DNA of 5,798 bases from Planctomycetaceae bacterium (GTDB lineage: Bacteria > Planctomycetota > Planctomycetia > Pirellulales > Pirellulaceae): positions 1 through 5,798 of the forward strand of contig REEF01000854.1 in NCBI GenBank assembly GCA_007695205.1, in the 5' to 3' direction. Below, one piece after another: positions 1 through 5,752 of this stretch (positions within the stretch are counted from its first letter, which is position 1; each line of letters starts with the position of its first letter). Made by a program: the position numbers and the translations under genes. The notes beneath the pieces were generated by a model. The model was not told the DNA's origin and searched no databases. It saw only the letters and a list, made by a program, of their open reading frames with translations.

Positions 1-24
1 GGACGAATAAGCGACACTGTTTGA

Positions 25-1098
25 ATGCTTTCTATCATGAATCAACGATCGTCAGACAAACCGGAAAGACCGGACGGCAACGCGGAAGACGTGTTGGATT
101 CGTCGTCTGCAGACGCTACAGGCGGCGAGCGGGGTCCGTGGGTGCCTCTGGTGCTGATGCCGTTGCTGATGGTCATGGCATTCGTGCTGGTGATCGTGCT
201 GTTTGGCTGGTTGGGTGTGGCGGGCGATGATCCTGGGGAACTGGTCGCGCGGCTGCAGCGGGCCGATCGGACTGGTTTTCGAGATGCGGTCACGTTGGTG
301 CAGATGCTGCGCGAACCGGCGGGCGAGCATCTCCGGCGGGACGAGCGACTGGCTCGGGAATTGGCTCGTCTGCTTCAAGACGAATTGGCGGCCGGGCGGA
401 TGGACGACGACCGGATCCAGTTGCGCAGTTTCCTGTGCCGAGCGTTGGGCGAATTCGAGCGAGACGAGGTTTTGAGTCCGCTGTTGGCAGCGGCCGAAAC
501 CGAGCGCGACGTGCGCGAGATCGACGTCCGCCGTTCGGCTCTGGAAGCCATCGCCCAATTCGTCGCCGGTCGTCCTCCGGTGTCTGCGACCGTGGATGAC
601 CGGTTACGGCAGAGTCTGCTGGCCGCGTCGCACCGATCGGCATCGGACGAAGCGACCGAAGCGGCTCGTGATGCCTTGCGTGCGACCGCCGCGTTTGCCT
701 TGGGCGTGTTGGACCATCCGGAGGCACACGATCGGTTGGTCGTCTTGTTGGACGATCTCAGTGTAGATGTCCGGTACAACGCGGCAGCGGGCCTGGCCAG
801 GTGGGGTCGAGCGGAAGCGGCGCCGGTCTTGCTGGAAATGCTGGATGGGCAAGATGCGTCGCGGAGGGACGTCCGCGCCACCGCGCGACAGCGTCAGTGG
901 CGTCGGCAGATCGTGACTCGCAGCGCATTACGGTCCGTCGAACTGCTCTGGGCGGCGGAAGCCAGCCTGGACTGGGATCCGCTACGAGCGGCCGTCGAGC
1001 GTCTGACTCGCGATCCGGACGATCTGAACATCCGGCACCAGGCCCGACGTACCATGCAAGCATTGGAAGCAGCGGTGCCTGCGGGTTATGACGATTAG
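25..1098 (+). CDS. membrane-anchored HEAT-repeat protein, function unknown
   Basis: A 357-residue protein. Residues 1-37 are polar and probably cytoplasmic. Residues 38-66 form one strong hydrophobic membrane segment (PWVPLVLMPLLMVMAFVLVI onward). The rest is soluble and helical. From about residue 130 it shows degenerate HEAT/PBS-lyase-type helical pairs: about 132-155, 165-181, 218-243 and 246-274, the last being the clearest (SVDVRYNAAAGLARWGR followed by APVLLEML). A further helical stretch runs from 299 to 348. Such solenoids usually bind proteins, and no catalytic motif is visible. The likely role is a membrane-tethered scaffold or partner of a complex; this is inference. An in-frame TGA at 22-24 directly abuts the chosen ATG. 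A second ATG at 37 is an equal alternative, and neither has a convincing Shine-Dalgarno. The gene may end an operon that starts left of the window. Coding status is secure, function is not. Confidence 0.85.
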   Translation: MLSIMNQRSSDKPERPDGNAEDVLDSSSADATGGERGPWVPLVLMPLLMVMAFVLVIVLFGWLGVAGDDPGELVARLQRADRTGFRDAVTLVQMLREPAGEHLRRDERLARELARLLQDELAAGRMDDDRIQLRSFLCRALGEFERDEVLSPLLAAAETERDVREIDVRRSALEAIAQFVAGRPPVSATVDDRLRQSLLAASHRSASDEATEAARDALRATAAFALGVLDHPEAHDRLVVLLDDLSVDVRYNAAAGLARWGRAEAAPVLLEMLDGQDASRRDVRATARQRQWRRQIVTRSALRSVELLWAAEASLDWDPLRAAVERLTRDPDDLNIRHQARRTMQALEAAVPAGYDD

Positions 1099-1229
1099 GC
1101 AAGATCTGCGCGGCAAACGCCGAAAAACGCGGGATTTCTTGGGGGCCGCAGAGAGTTCACGATCGATAGAACCTGCCCGTTCTCTTCGAAAAATTTCTGA
1201 ATTTTGCAGAAAGCAGTGATCTCTGCTGG

Positions 1230-1258
1230 TTGCTCTGATGGCCCTTTCATGCGAGAAT
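1230..1258 (+). promoter_or_regulatory. weak candidate housekeeping-type promoter for the YTV-repeat gene
   Basis: TTGCTC (1230-1235) and GAGAAT (1253-1258) are separated by 17 bases and match the bacterial -35/-10 consensus at 3 of 6 and 4 of 6 positions. A second -10-like hexamer, TAGCAT (1265-1270), has no good -35 partner. The location in the AT-richer part of the gap is the main support. It would give a 5' leader of roughly 85 bases. The match is weak and a different sigma factor could be used. Confidence 0.2.
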
Positions 1259-1338
1259 TTAAGTTAGCATACGGCAAGTTTAGCGCATGCGTCGGACCCC
1301 CAGGGAGCCAACCTGTACGGTGTGTGTGAATCGATTGT

Positions 1339-1342
1339 GGAG
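1339..1342 (+). promoter_or_regulatory. ribosome-binding site that sets the YTV-repeat start
   Basis: GGAG lies 7 bases before the ATG at 1350. This favours 1350 over the in-frame ATG at 1287, which has no such site. The start at 1350 also puts a normal signal peptide at the very N-terminus. Confidence 0.6.
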
Positions 1343-1349
1343 CGTTGAA

Positions 1350-2813
1350 ATGTACAACACGTTTTCGAGGTTAGCAACTTTTTGTCTTGGGATCGTCATG
1401 GTGCTGGTCGCCGTGCCATCGTCCTTCGGCCAGATCGTCTGCTCTCAGCCGGCTTTCCGAACCGTCTACCAGACCATCTACGAAGAGCAGCCGGTAACCA
1501 CCTATCGCCTGGAATACCAGACGGTGTTCGAAGAGCAACAGGTGACCGTCCAACGTCCGGTCTGGGAGACCGAGATGCGAGAGCGGCGGATCACGGTCGC
1601 TCGGCCGGTGATCGAAACCAGCGAGCGTGAGGAGCGGTATACGGTGATGCGTCCGGTCTGGGAGACCAGCCATCGCGATGCCAGCTACGATCGGGTGCGT
1701 TATGTCCAAGAGACCGAGATGCGTCAGCAGCGGCACGTCGTGCAGCGACCGGTGGTCGAGCAAACGTTCCGTGACCAATCGCATGTCGTCCGTCGGCCGG
1801 TGACCGAGACGGTGATGCAGCAGCGGATGACCACCGCGTTTCAGCCGGTGACCACGATGCAGACGCAGTTGGTCGATCAGGGGGCGTGGGCCAACCAGTG
1901 GGTTGTTGTGCCCACCCAGCAGCGAACCTCGCTGCGATGGCTGCCAGGCGGGACGGCCATCGATCCGGCGACGGGAACCAGTTTCTGGCGTCGTGGCGGT
2001 TTCCACTGGACTCAGCCTCCTGCCGTCGGAACCTTGGCCATGCAGACGCAGTACGTGCCCAACGTGGTCGCGGTCCAGCAGCCTCAGACCACGATGGTCG
2101 CCCAACCGGTGATCGAGCAGCATCCGGTCCAGGTGACGCGTTTCGTCGATGAAGTCGTCACGCAAAGGGTGCCGATGCAGGTGACGCGGATGGAGCAGCA
2201 CGAGGAGATCCGCGAGGTACCGGTGACGGTCCAGCGTCCTGTGGTGGAACGCGTCGAACAGCAGGTGCCGGTGCAGACGTTGCGTTGGGTGCAGCAGGAA
2301 GTCGTTCGCAAGGTCCCCGTGACGACGCAGCGAATCGTGCATGAAGAACGTGTCGAGCAGGTTCCCGTTCAGGTGTATCGCATGGTCCAGGAGGTCCAAA
2401 CCGTCCAGCGGCCTCGCACCACGGCGAATTGGGTCCCGCATACCTCGACGCGTACCGTACCGCGGACGGTGGTCATGCGAGTTCCCTTGAATTCCGCGCC
2501 GGTCACGATCGCTCCGCCGACCACGACCTATTACCATTCCGCTCCCCCCATCATCACCGCTCCGCCGGTCGACGACGGAATCACCACGCGTCGGGTCCCC
2601 GCCGAACCGGCTCCGGCGGTTGACGATTCATGGCGGCAAGACGAAAATGCGAGGGATATGCAGCCGATCGAGCCCGAGCCGGAAACGGGTGAGCGTGGTC
2701 ATCCGGACCAAGACCCGACCGGCCAGCCGTCGATCGACCCGGACGAGATTCCCTTGCTGGAACCAGCGGGCTCGCCTTACGAAAGAACTCGGCGGCCGGA
2801 CCGTACGGCCTGA
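1350..2813 (+). CDS. secreted YTV-repeat protein, probable cell-wall/surface structural protein
   Basis: A 487-residue protein. Residues 1-27 are a Sec signal peptide (basic start, hydrophobic 8-22, cleavage likely after G27). Residues 31-174 are nine consecutive 16-residue units with the pattern xxVTVQRPVxETxxRx. Residues 175-257 are a non-repetitive Trp/Gly-rich core. Residues 258-353 hold six more 16-residue units (VPVxVxRxVxE), with two decayed ones to about 385. The tail 386-487 is Pro- and Asp/Glu-rich and probably disordered. The repeat matches the planctomycete YTV family, proposed to be structural in the cell wall. Alternating hydrophobic residues suggest stacked beta strands (inference). 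The mature protein has a single Cys (C31), and its context FGQIVC is not a lipobox. A strong terminator follows, suggesting a monocistronic unit. The family call is firm; the structural role is inferred. Confidence 0.88.
   Translation: MYNTFSRLATFCLGIVMVLVAVPSSFGQIVCSQPAFRTVYQTIYEEQPVTTYRLEYQTVFEEQQVTVQRPVWETEMRERRITVARPVIETSEREERYTVMRPVWETSHRDASYDRVRYVQETEMRQQRHVVQRPVVEQTFRDQSHVVRRPVTETVMQQRMTTAFQPVTTMQTQLVDQGAWANQWVVVPTQQRTSLRWLPGGTAIDPATGTSFWRRGGFHWTQPPAVGTLAMQTQYVPNVVAVQQPQTTMVAQPVIEQHPVQVTRFVDEVVTQRVPMQVTRMEQHEEIREVPVTVQRPVVERVEQQVPVQTLRWVQQEVVRKVPVTTQRIVHEERVEQVPVQVYRMVQEVQTVQRPRTTANWVPHTSTRTVPRTVVMRVPLNSAPVTIAPPTTTYYHSAPPIITAPPVDDGITTRRVPAEPAPAVDDSWRQDENARDMQPIEPEPETGERGHPDQDPTGQPSIDPDEIPLLEPAGSPYERTRRPDRTA
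1440..1871 (+). repeat. N-terminal array of nine 48-bp/16-residue YTV units
   Basis: Units begin at residues 31, 47, 63, 79, 95, 111, 127, 143 and 159 without a single insertion or deletion. The best-conserved positions are a hydrophobic strand VTV or HVV, then RPV, then ET or EQ; units 1, 2, 6 and 9 are the most diverged. Some units are also identical at DNA level: an 18-base block at 1554-1571 recurs at 1650-1667 (96 bases apart) and a 14-base block at 1566-1579 recurs at 1710-1723 (144 bases apart), both exact multiples of 48. Confidence 0.9.
2121..2408 (+). repeat. C-terminal array of six 48-bp/16-residue YTV units
   Basis: Units start at residues 258, 274, 290, 306, 322 and 338, each beginning VPV, VPM or HPV followed by a basic residue at position 7 and usually a Val at position 9. 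The register is the same as in the N-terminal array: the unit at 290 (VPVTVQRPVVERVEQQ) aligns without gaps with the unit at 63 (QQVTVQRPVWETEMRE). Two further degenerate units may continue to residue 385 (base 2504), where VP recurs but the rest is lost. Confidence 0.85.
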
Positions 2814-2842
2814 GTCTTTTTCGATTCGAGCCGGCATGGACA

Positions 2843-2880
2843 GGCTGAGATGGATCCTCGATCCGTCGCAGCCTTTTTTT
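2843..2880 (+). terminator. strong intrinsic terminator after the YTV-repeat gene
   Basis: The stem arms are 2843-2856 and 2860-2873, with the 3-base loop CTC. Pairing is GGCTG/CAGCC, one A/G mismatch, GAT/GTC (including one G-T wobble) and GGATC/GATCC, so 13 of 14 positions pair. It is followed directly by seven T residues (2874-2880). It starts 30 bases after the YTV stop codon. This is a textbook Rho-independent terminator. Confidence 0.88.
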
Positions 2881-2883
2881 CTT

Positions 2884-2887
2884 GGAG
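2884..2887 (+). promoter_or_regulatory. probable ribosome-binding site of the zinc-ribbon gene
   Basis: GGAG lies 12 bases before the ATG at 2900, rather far but usable, and only 3 bases after the T-run of the terminator. An in-frame TTG at 2882 would overlap this site and is the less likely start. Confidence 0.45.
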
Positions 2888-2899
2888 TTGTTCGCGATC

Positions 2900-3448
2900 A
2901 TGAAATACCTGCTTCCCTGCAGCCAATGCGGTGCTCAGCACGAAGTCGTCCGAACCCAGGCCGGCGAAAAACTGTCCTGTTCGTGTGGCGCAGAACTGGA
3001 GATCCCGTCGTTTCGCGATTTCCAACATTTGAAACCTGCTTCGGGCGCTGCCGCATCCGTAGCGGCCAGAAGACCGATCAACGACCTGCCGCGACGGCTG
3101 GTTCTGGTCGCCGGCATGCTGCTGATCGCCCTCGGGCTGGTCGTCGGTTCCTACGGTGGATTGCTTCGTACCGGGATTTACGTTCCCGAGCGTCAACCGA
3201 GTCGTGACCCGGAAATCGATGCGGCCATCGATGACCTGAGCCCCACCGACGCTTTTGAACTGTGGACCAGTTATCGTGACCAGGGTTTGGGGCCCTATCA
3301 AGTTCCCTACCGGTACATGGCCGAGTGGACTCGCCAATTCTACACGCGTTTTCTTCAGGTCGGGTTGGGAATGCTCGGGCTAGGCATCGTCTTGGTCGGC
3401 GTGACCTTATGCTGGCCCACCGAACGCAAAACGCCCGCTCGAACGTAG
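2900..3448 (+). CDS. zinc-ribbon protein with two membrane segments, function unknown
   Basis: A 182-residue protein. Residues 7-30 form a four-cysteine knuckle pair, C7-x2-C10 and C27-x-C29 followed by Gly, within the pattern CxxCGA...AGEKLSCSCGAELEIPS. This is a common N-terminal zinc-ribbon style in planctomycete proteins; metal binding is inferred from the Cys spacing. Membrane segments lie at about 67-89 (LVLVAGMLLIALGLVVGSYG) and 151-172 (FLQVGLGMLGLGIVLVGVTL). The RR before segment 1 and the basic C-terminus place both ends in the cytoplasm, with a loop of about 60 residues rich in Asp, Tyr and Pro outside. No enzyme motif is seen, so a regulatory or scaffold role is only a guess. The ATG at 2900 begins MKYLLPC, the usual distance ahead of the ribbon. 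It sits directly behind a strong terminator, which makes its own transcription puzzling. Confidence 0.82.
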   Translation: MKYLLPCSQCGAQHEVVRTQAGEKLSCSCGAELEIPSFRDFQHLKPASGAAASVAARRPINDLPRRLVLVAGMLLIALGLVVGSYGGLLRTGIYVPERQPSRDPEIDAAIDDLSPTDAFELWTSYRDQGLGPYQVPYRYMAEWTRQFYTRFLQVGLGMLGLGIVLVGVTLCWPTERKTPART

Positions 3449-3590
3449 TGGTCCGTTCGGCTCGACGGCGTCTCTGATCGCTTCAGGCCGAGCAACGCCA
3501 CGAGTGAAGCTTGAGCGTATCGAACGGATGCGAAAGAAGGACTCGTCTCGCCGGACGATCCGTTCAAGCGGCAATTGCGTGAATGGGTTT
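3449..3590. other. convergent intergenic region rich in inverted repeats
   Basis: These 142 bases lie between the ends of the zinc-ribbon gene (+) and the protease gene (-). No gene is evident. They hold several perfect short inverted repeats: CCGTTCG (3453-3459) with CGAACGG (3521-3527), GCTTCA (3480-3485) with TGAAGC (3505-3510), and GAACGGAT (3522-3529) with ATCCGTTC (3558-3565). Part of this is a candidate terminator for the plus-strand gene. Confidence 0.6.
3531..3558 (-). terminator. weak candidate terminator for the protease gene
   Basis: Read on the minus strand, TCGTC (3558-3554) and GACGA (3547-3543) form a 5-bp stem with a 6-base loop, followed by a pyrimidine-rich CCTTCTTTC (3539-3531). 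The stem is short and the T-run is interrupted. The gene may instead end by another mechanism. Confidence 0.2.
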
Positions 3591-3591
3591 T
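3558..3591 (+). terminator. candidate intrinsic terminator for the zinc-ribbon gene
   Basis: CCGTTCA (3560-3566) pairs with TGAATGG (3580-3586), including one G-T wobble. After one A/G mismatch, GC (3568-3569) pairs with GC (3577-3578), closing a 7-base loop. It can extend outwards by two pairs and is followed by TTTT (3588-3591). It is weaker than the terminator at 2843-2880 and its last base overlaps the stop codon of the opposing gene. Confidence 0.4.
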
Positions 3592-5738
3592 CAATCCTCG
3601 TAAGCGGCACCGGTGATGGCCAACTGGTCGGCAAGTTCGTCGATCAGCCTCCTCATCTGATTCTGTCGGGTCGAGACAGCCTGGCTGAATGCTTGATAGG
3701 TTCCCGGCGGGTTTTCTGCGGACCTTTTGGTGCCTGTCACCGCTGCCAGCAGGCTTTCCAGGGCACGTGCCGTTGCTTCGTCAAGGTGCCCATTTGCGGC
3801 CAACTGTTGGACTTTTTCATCCAGTCCCCGCGAACTATTGCGCACCATCTGCCGAACCTCCTCACTGCGCAGCGCCGCAACCAAGCCCGCCGCCTGGCGT
3901 TCCGATAGCAAGTCAACGAACGTGATCTTCCTGAGCGTCGAAGCGGGAACACGGACTCGCCCCGACCGCATGGCTACGGCTTGCTGGCGGACCGATAGGG
4001 GGACATTGGCGTGCAATTCCAGGAGGTAGAGCCCGCCCAGCATACGCAGCCGTTCCATGACGACTTGAGCCGCGTGAAGATCCATGGTCCGAGCGATTGC
4101 CGATTCGGACTGCGTCCGGACTCCTTGGATCGCCCGGTTCAAGTCACTGACCGGAATGGCAAAGGTGATGCCCTGTCTGGACGGGCTCCGTAGACGGCTG
4201 GCGAAATGGTGGTCCAACTCTCTCATCGCCCGGTTGATTTCCAACTCGCCCCTGTCCGTAGCCTTCATGGCGACCACCCCGATCACCTGGCCATCGAAAT
4301 TCAACACGGGGCCCCCGCTGCTGCCCACATTCACCCGGGCATCGATCTGGTAGAAGGTACAGCCCTGCGTGTGTACGGTCGCGGCGATGGTACCCGTGGC
4401 AACGGCGTTGCGCAACACCACGTCGGTTTTTCCCAGGGCCGGGTTGCCGATCAGCACGACGTTTTCGCCCCTCTCGAACGTGTGATCTGCCACAACGGGA
4501 ATGGCGGGACGATCCAGGGGAACTTGCAGCAGGCAAAGATCGCGGGCAGAGTCTTTGAACAGCATCTTCTGGACCCGGTGCCTGCCTCCGCCGGTCGTGG
4601 AAAAATCGACCTCGATTTCCTCCGTGTAGGCGCCGTCAACGACGTGGGCGTTTGTCGCCACAATGCCTTCGCCGACCACAAAACCCGTGCCTGTGCCGAG
4701 CGGATGTTCGATCAGACAAATCGAGCCTTTTTGTTGAAGGGCTGCCTCGGATGGCTCCAATGGCTTCTCCCGCAGGCTGAACGGTTGCGTGGAAGAAGAA
4801 CCACTCGACGATCCATGCATGGACGGCTCCGACCGGCTGGCCAGATTCCAGACCCCCGCTTGCCCCGACTCAAGCGACTCTAACTCGACGCGGCTGATGC
4901 GGAACTGCGTTTGGCGGTCGTACACGGCCAACGCCAGTCCCGTGGTGGGTGCCAAGCGGTCCCACTCCGGCCGCAACGTCAGCCGGGATGGATCGCCACT
5001 CCACTGAATAACCGTCGTGCCATCGCAAGTCACCTGGACGCTGGAGGGGGTCACCGTACACACGATGACATGCGGCCTTTGCTGCTGAAAGAACCGGCCG
5101 TGGCGAGTTGTCTCGTTTTCGTTGGCCCTTCGGCCGTCCAACATATCCAGCCCGCTGGTCCGACCGTCGTAACCGTCCAGTACGACCATCGTCCGCTGGC
5201 CGCCGACGGTGAACACGAGATTCAACGAGTCGTTACCGACCGTCCGTTCGGCGACGACGGTCCAGCGATACGCGGCGGGCGGCGAGTAGCGAATCTGCAA
5301 CAAGCAGCGGGGAAATAGGGGGGAAACCACCGTGTCGCCATCCTGAATCCACGGTGGTCCCACCGCGTCGCGTCGAGGGTCGATGTGGCCCAACAAGTCG
5401 ATGGTTTCGCCCCGTGCGGAAACGGGATCGGCAGTGGACGCAACGTAGGATGGCTGCCGTTCGGTTTCCACCGATGCCAGCTCAGCCATCGGCAGGGTGT
5501 CGCCATACTCATCTTGGAGTGCCGGTTCGGCGACTGGCTCCGTCGTTGGCTCAACACCCGGCTCGACGAGTGGGAGCGAGCCGAGCATCTGACCGAAGAA
5601 CGAACCTTCTGGTTCCTCGGCCGGCTGAGCTTCCGGAAGCGAAGCCGCCGGTTCACTCGAACACCCTGTGAAGCAGATCCAAAGGCTCACCCCTGCGAGA
5701 AACCCACCGACCCTCATGAAAGCGTTTCGCGGCTTCAT
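3591..5738 (-). CDS. lipoprotein with jelly-roll domain and trypsin-like (HtrA-type) serine protease
   Basis: A 715-residue protein. Residues 1-26 are a lipoprotein signal ending in the lipobox FTGC (Cys26); Ser follows, so retention at the inner membrane by the Asp+2 rule is not expected. Residues 27-120 are a Pro/Glu-rich linker. Residues 125-290 resemble the concanavalin-like jelly-roll module common in planctomycetes (NETTRHGRFF, H223, VQVTCDGTTVIQWSGD, then a closing FRISRVEL strand). Residues 335-540 are a trypsin-like domain with the full triad: H365 in TNAHVV, D400 in SARDLCLL, S474 in NVGSSGGPVLN. Residues 545-715 are helical and unrecognised. There is no PDZ domain of the DegP kind. 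It probably cleaves envelope proteins, with the jelly-roll binding a glycan or protein; this is inference. The start at 5738 has AGGGGGG (5752-5746) 7 bases upstream. Confidence 0.9.
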   Translation of the reverse strand: MKPRNAFMRVGGFLAGVSLWICFTGCSSEPAASLPEAQPAEEPEGSFFGQMLGSLPLVEPGVEPTTEPVAEPALQDEYGDTLPMAELASVETERQPSYVASTADPVSARGETIDLLGHIDPRRDAVGPPWIQDGDTVVSPLFPRCLLQIRYSPPAAYRWTVVAERTVGNDSLNLVFTVGGQRTMVVLDGYDGRTSGLDMLDGRRANENETTRHGRFFQQQRPHVIVCTVTPSSVQVTCDGTTVIQWSGDPSRLTLRPEWDRLAPTTGLALAVYDRQTQFRISRVELESLESGQAGVWNLASRSEPSMHGSSSGSSSTQPFSLREKPLEPSEAALQQKGSICLIEHPLGTGTGFVVGEGIVATNAHVVDGAYTEEIEVDFSTTGGGRHRVQKMLFKDSARDLCLLQVPLDRPAIPVVADHTFERGENVVLIGNPALGKTDVVLRNAVATGTIAATVHTQGCTFYQIDARVNVGSSGGPVLNFDGQVIGVVAMKATDRGELEINRAMRELDHHFASRLRSPSRQGITFAIPVSDLNRAIQGVRTQSESAIARTMDLHAAQVVMERLRMLGGLYLLELHANVPLSVRQQAVAMRSGRVRVPASTLRKITFVDLLSERQAAGLVAALRSEEVRQMVRNSSRGLDEKVQQLAANGHLDEATARALESLLAAVTGTKRSAENPPGTYQAFSQAVSTRQNQMRRLIDELADQLAITGAAYED

Positions 5739-5745
5739 TTCCAGG

Positions 5746-5752
5746 CCCCCCT
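5746..5752 (-). promoter_or_regulatory. ribosome-binding site of the protease gene
   Basis: On the minus strand, AGGGGGG lies 7 bases before the ATG at 5738. It favours this start over the in-frame ATG at residue 8, which has no such site but would still leave a usable signal peptide. Confidence 0.55.

Larger units (their letters stand above)
1099..1349. other. intergenic region upstream of the YTV-repeat gene
   Basis: This 251-base gap holds no convincing gene. The part from about 1180 to 1280 is clearly richer in A/T than the flanking genes, as expected of a promoter. It contains two small inverted repeats: AAAATT (1190-1195) with AATTTT (1200-1205) around a 4-base loop, and AGCAG (1212-1216) with CTGCT (1223-1227) around a 6-base loop. 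Neither is followed by a T-run on the plus strand, so they do not look like a terminator for the HEAT-repeat gene. I see no clear intrinsic terminator for that gene. Confidence 0.5.

Noticed and set aside
52..558. Minus-strand open frame opposite the HEAT-repeat gene
   Set aside because: Rich in Gln, His and Arg, typical of a shadow of a GC-rich gene; the plus strand has a membrane segment and helical repeats instead.
1095..1277. Small minus-strand open frame of 60 codons in the gap before the YTV gene
   Set aside because: No Shine-Dalgarno, no recognisable motif, and it overlaps the end of the HEAT-repeat gene. Its composition follows the AT-richer gap.
1287..1349. N-terminal extension of the YTV-repeat gene from the ATG at 1287
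   Set aside because: It would bury the signal peptide behind 21 residues with no hydrophobic character, and has no ribosome-binding site, unlike the ATG at 1350.
1440..2408. Regular 48-base repeats considered as a CRISPR array
   Set aside because: The units are contiguous, diverged, in one reading frame and without spacers; they encode protein repeats.
1371..2537. Long minus-strand open frame (388 codons) opposite the YTV-repeat gene
   Set aside because: It is rich in His, Arg, Leu and Asp in a periodic pattern that mirrors the repeats of the real gene; it has no signal, domain or ribosome-binding site. It stays open because the repeated codons opposite it never produce stops.
2882..2899. 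TTG start for the zinc-ribbon gene
   Set aside because: It would overlap the only plausible ribosome-binding site and add six residues not needed before the zinc ribbon; ATG at 2900 is preferred.
2620..3207. Plus-strand open frame spanning the YTV tail, the terminator and the zinc-ribbon gene
   Set aside because: It is in another frame, crosses a strong terminator, and is rich in Arg and Ser without any domain; the two real genes explain the region.
4206..4883. Plus-strand open frame of 225 codons inside the protease gene
   Set aside because: It runs opposite the protease domain, whose catalytic triad and family motifs are intact on the minus strand. It shows no motif of its own.
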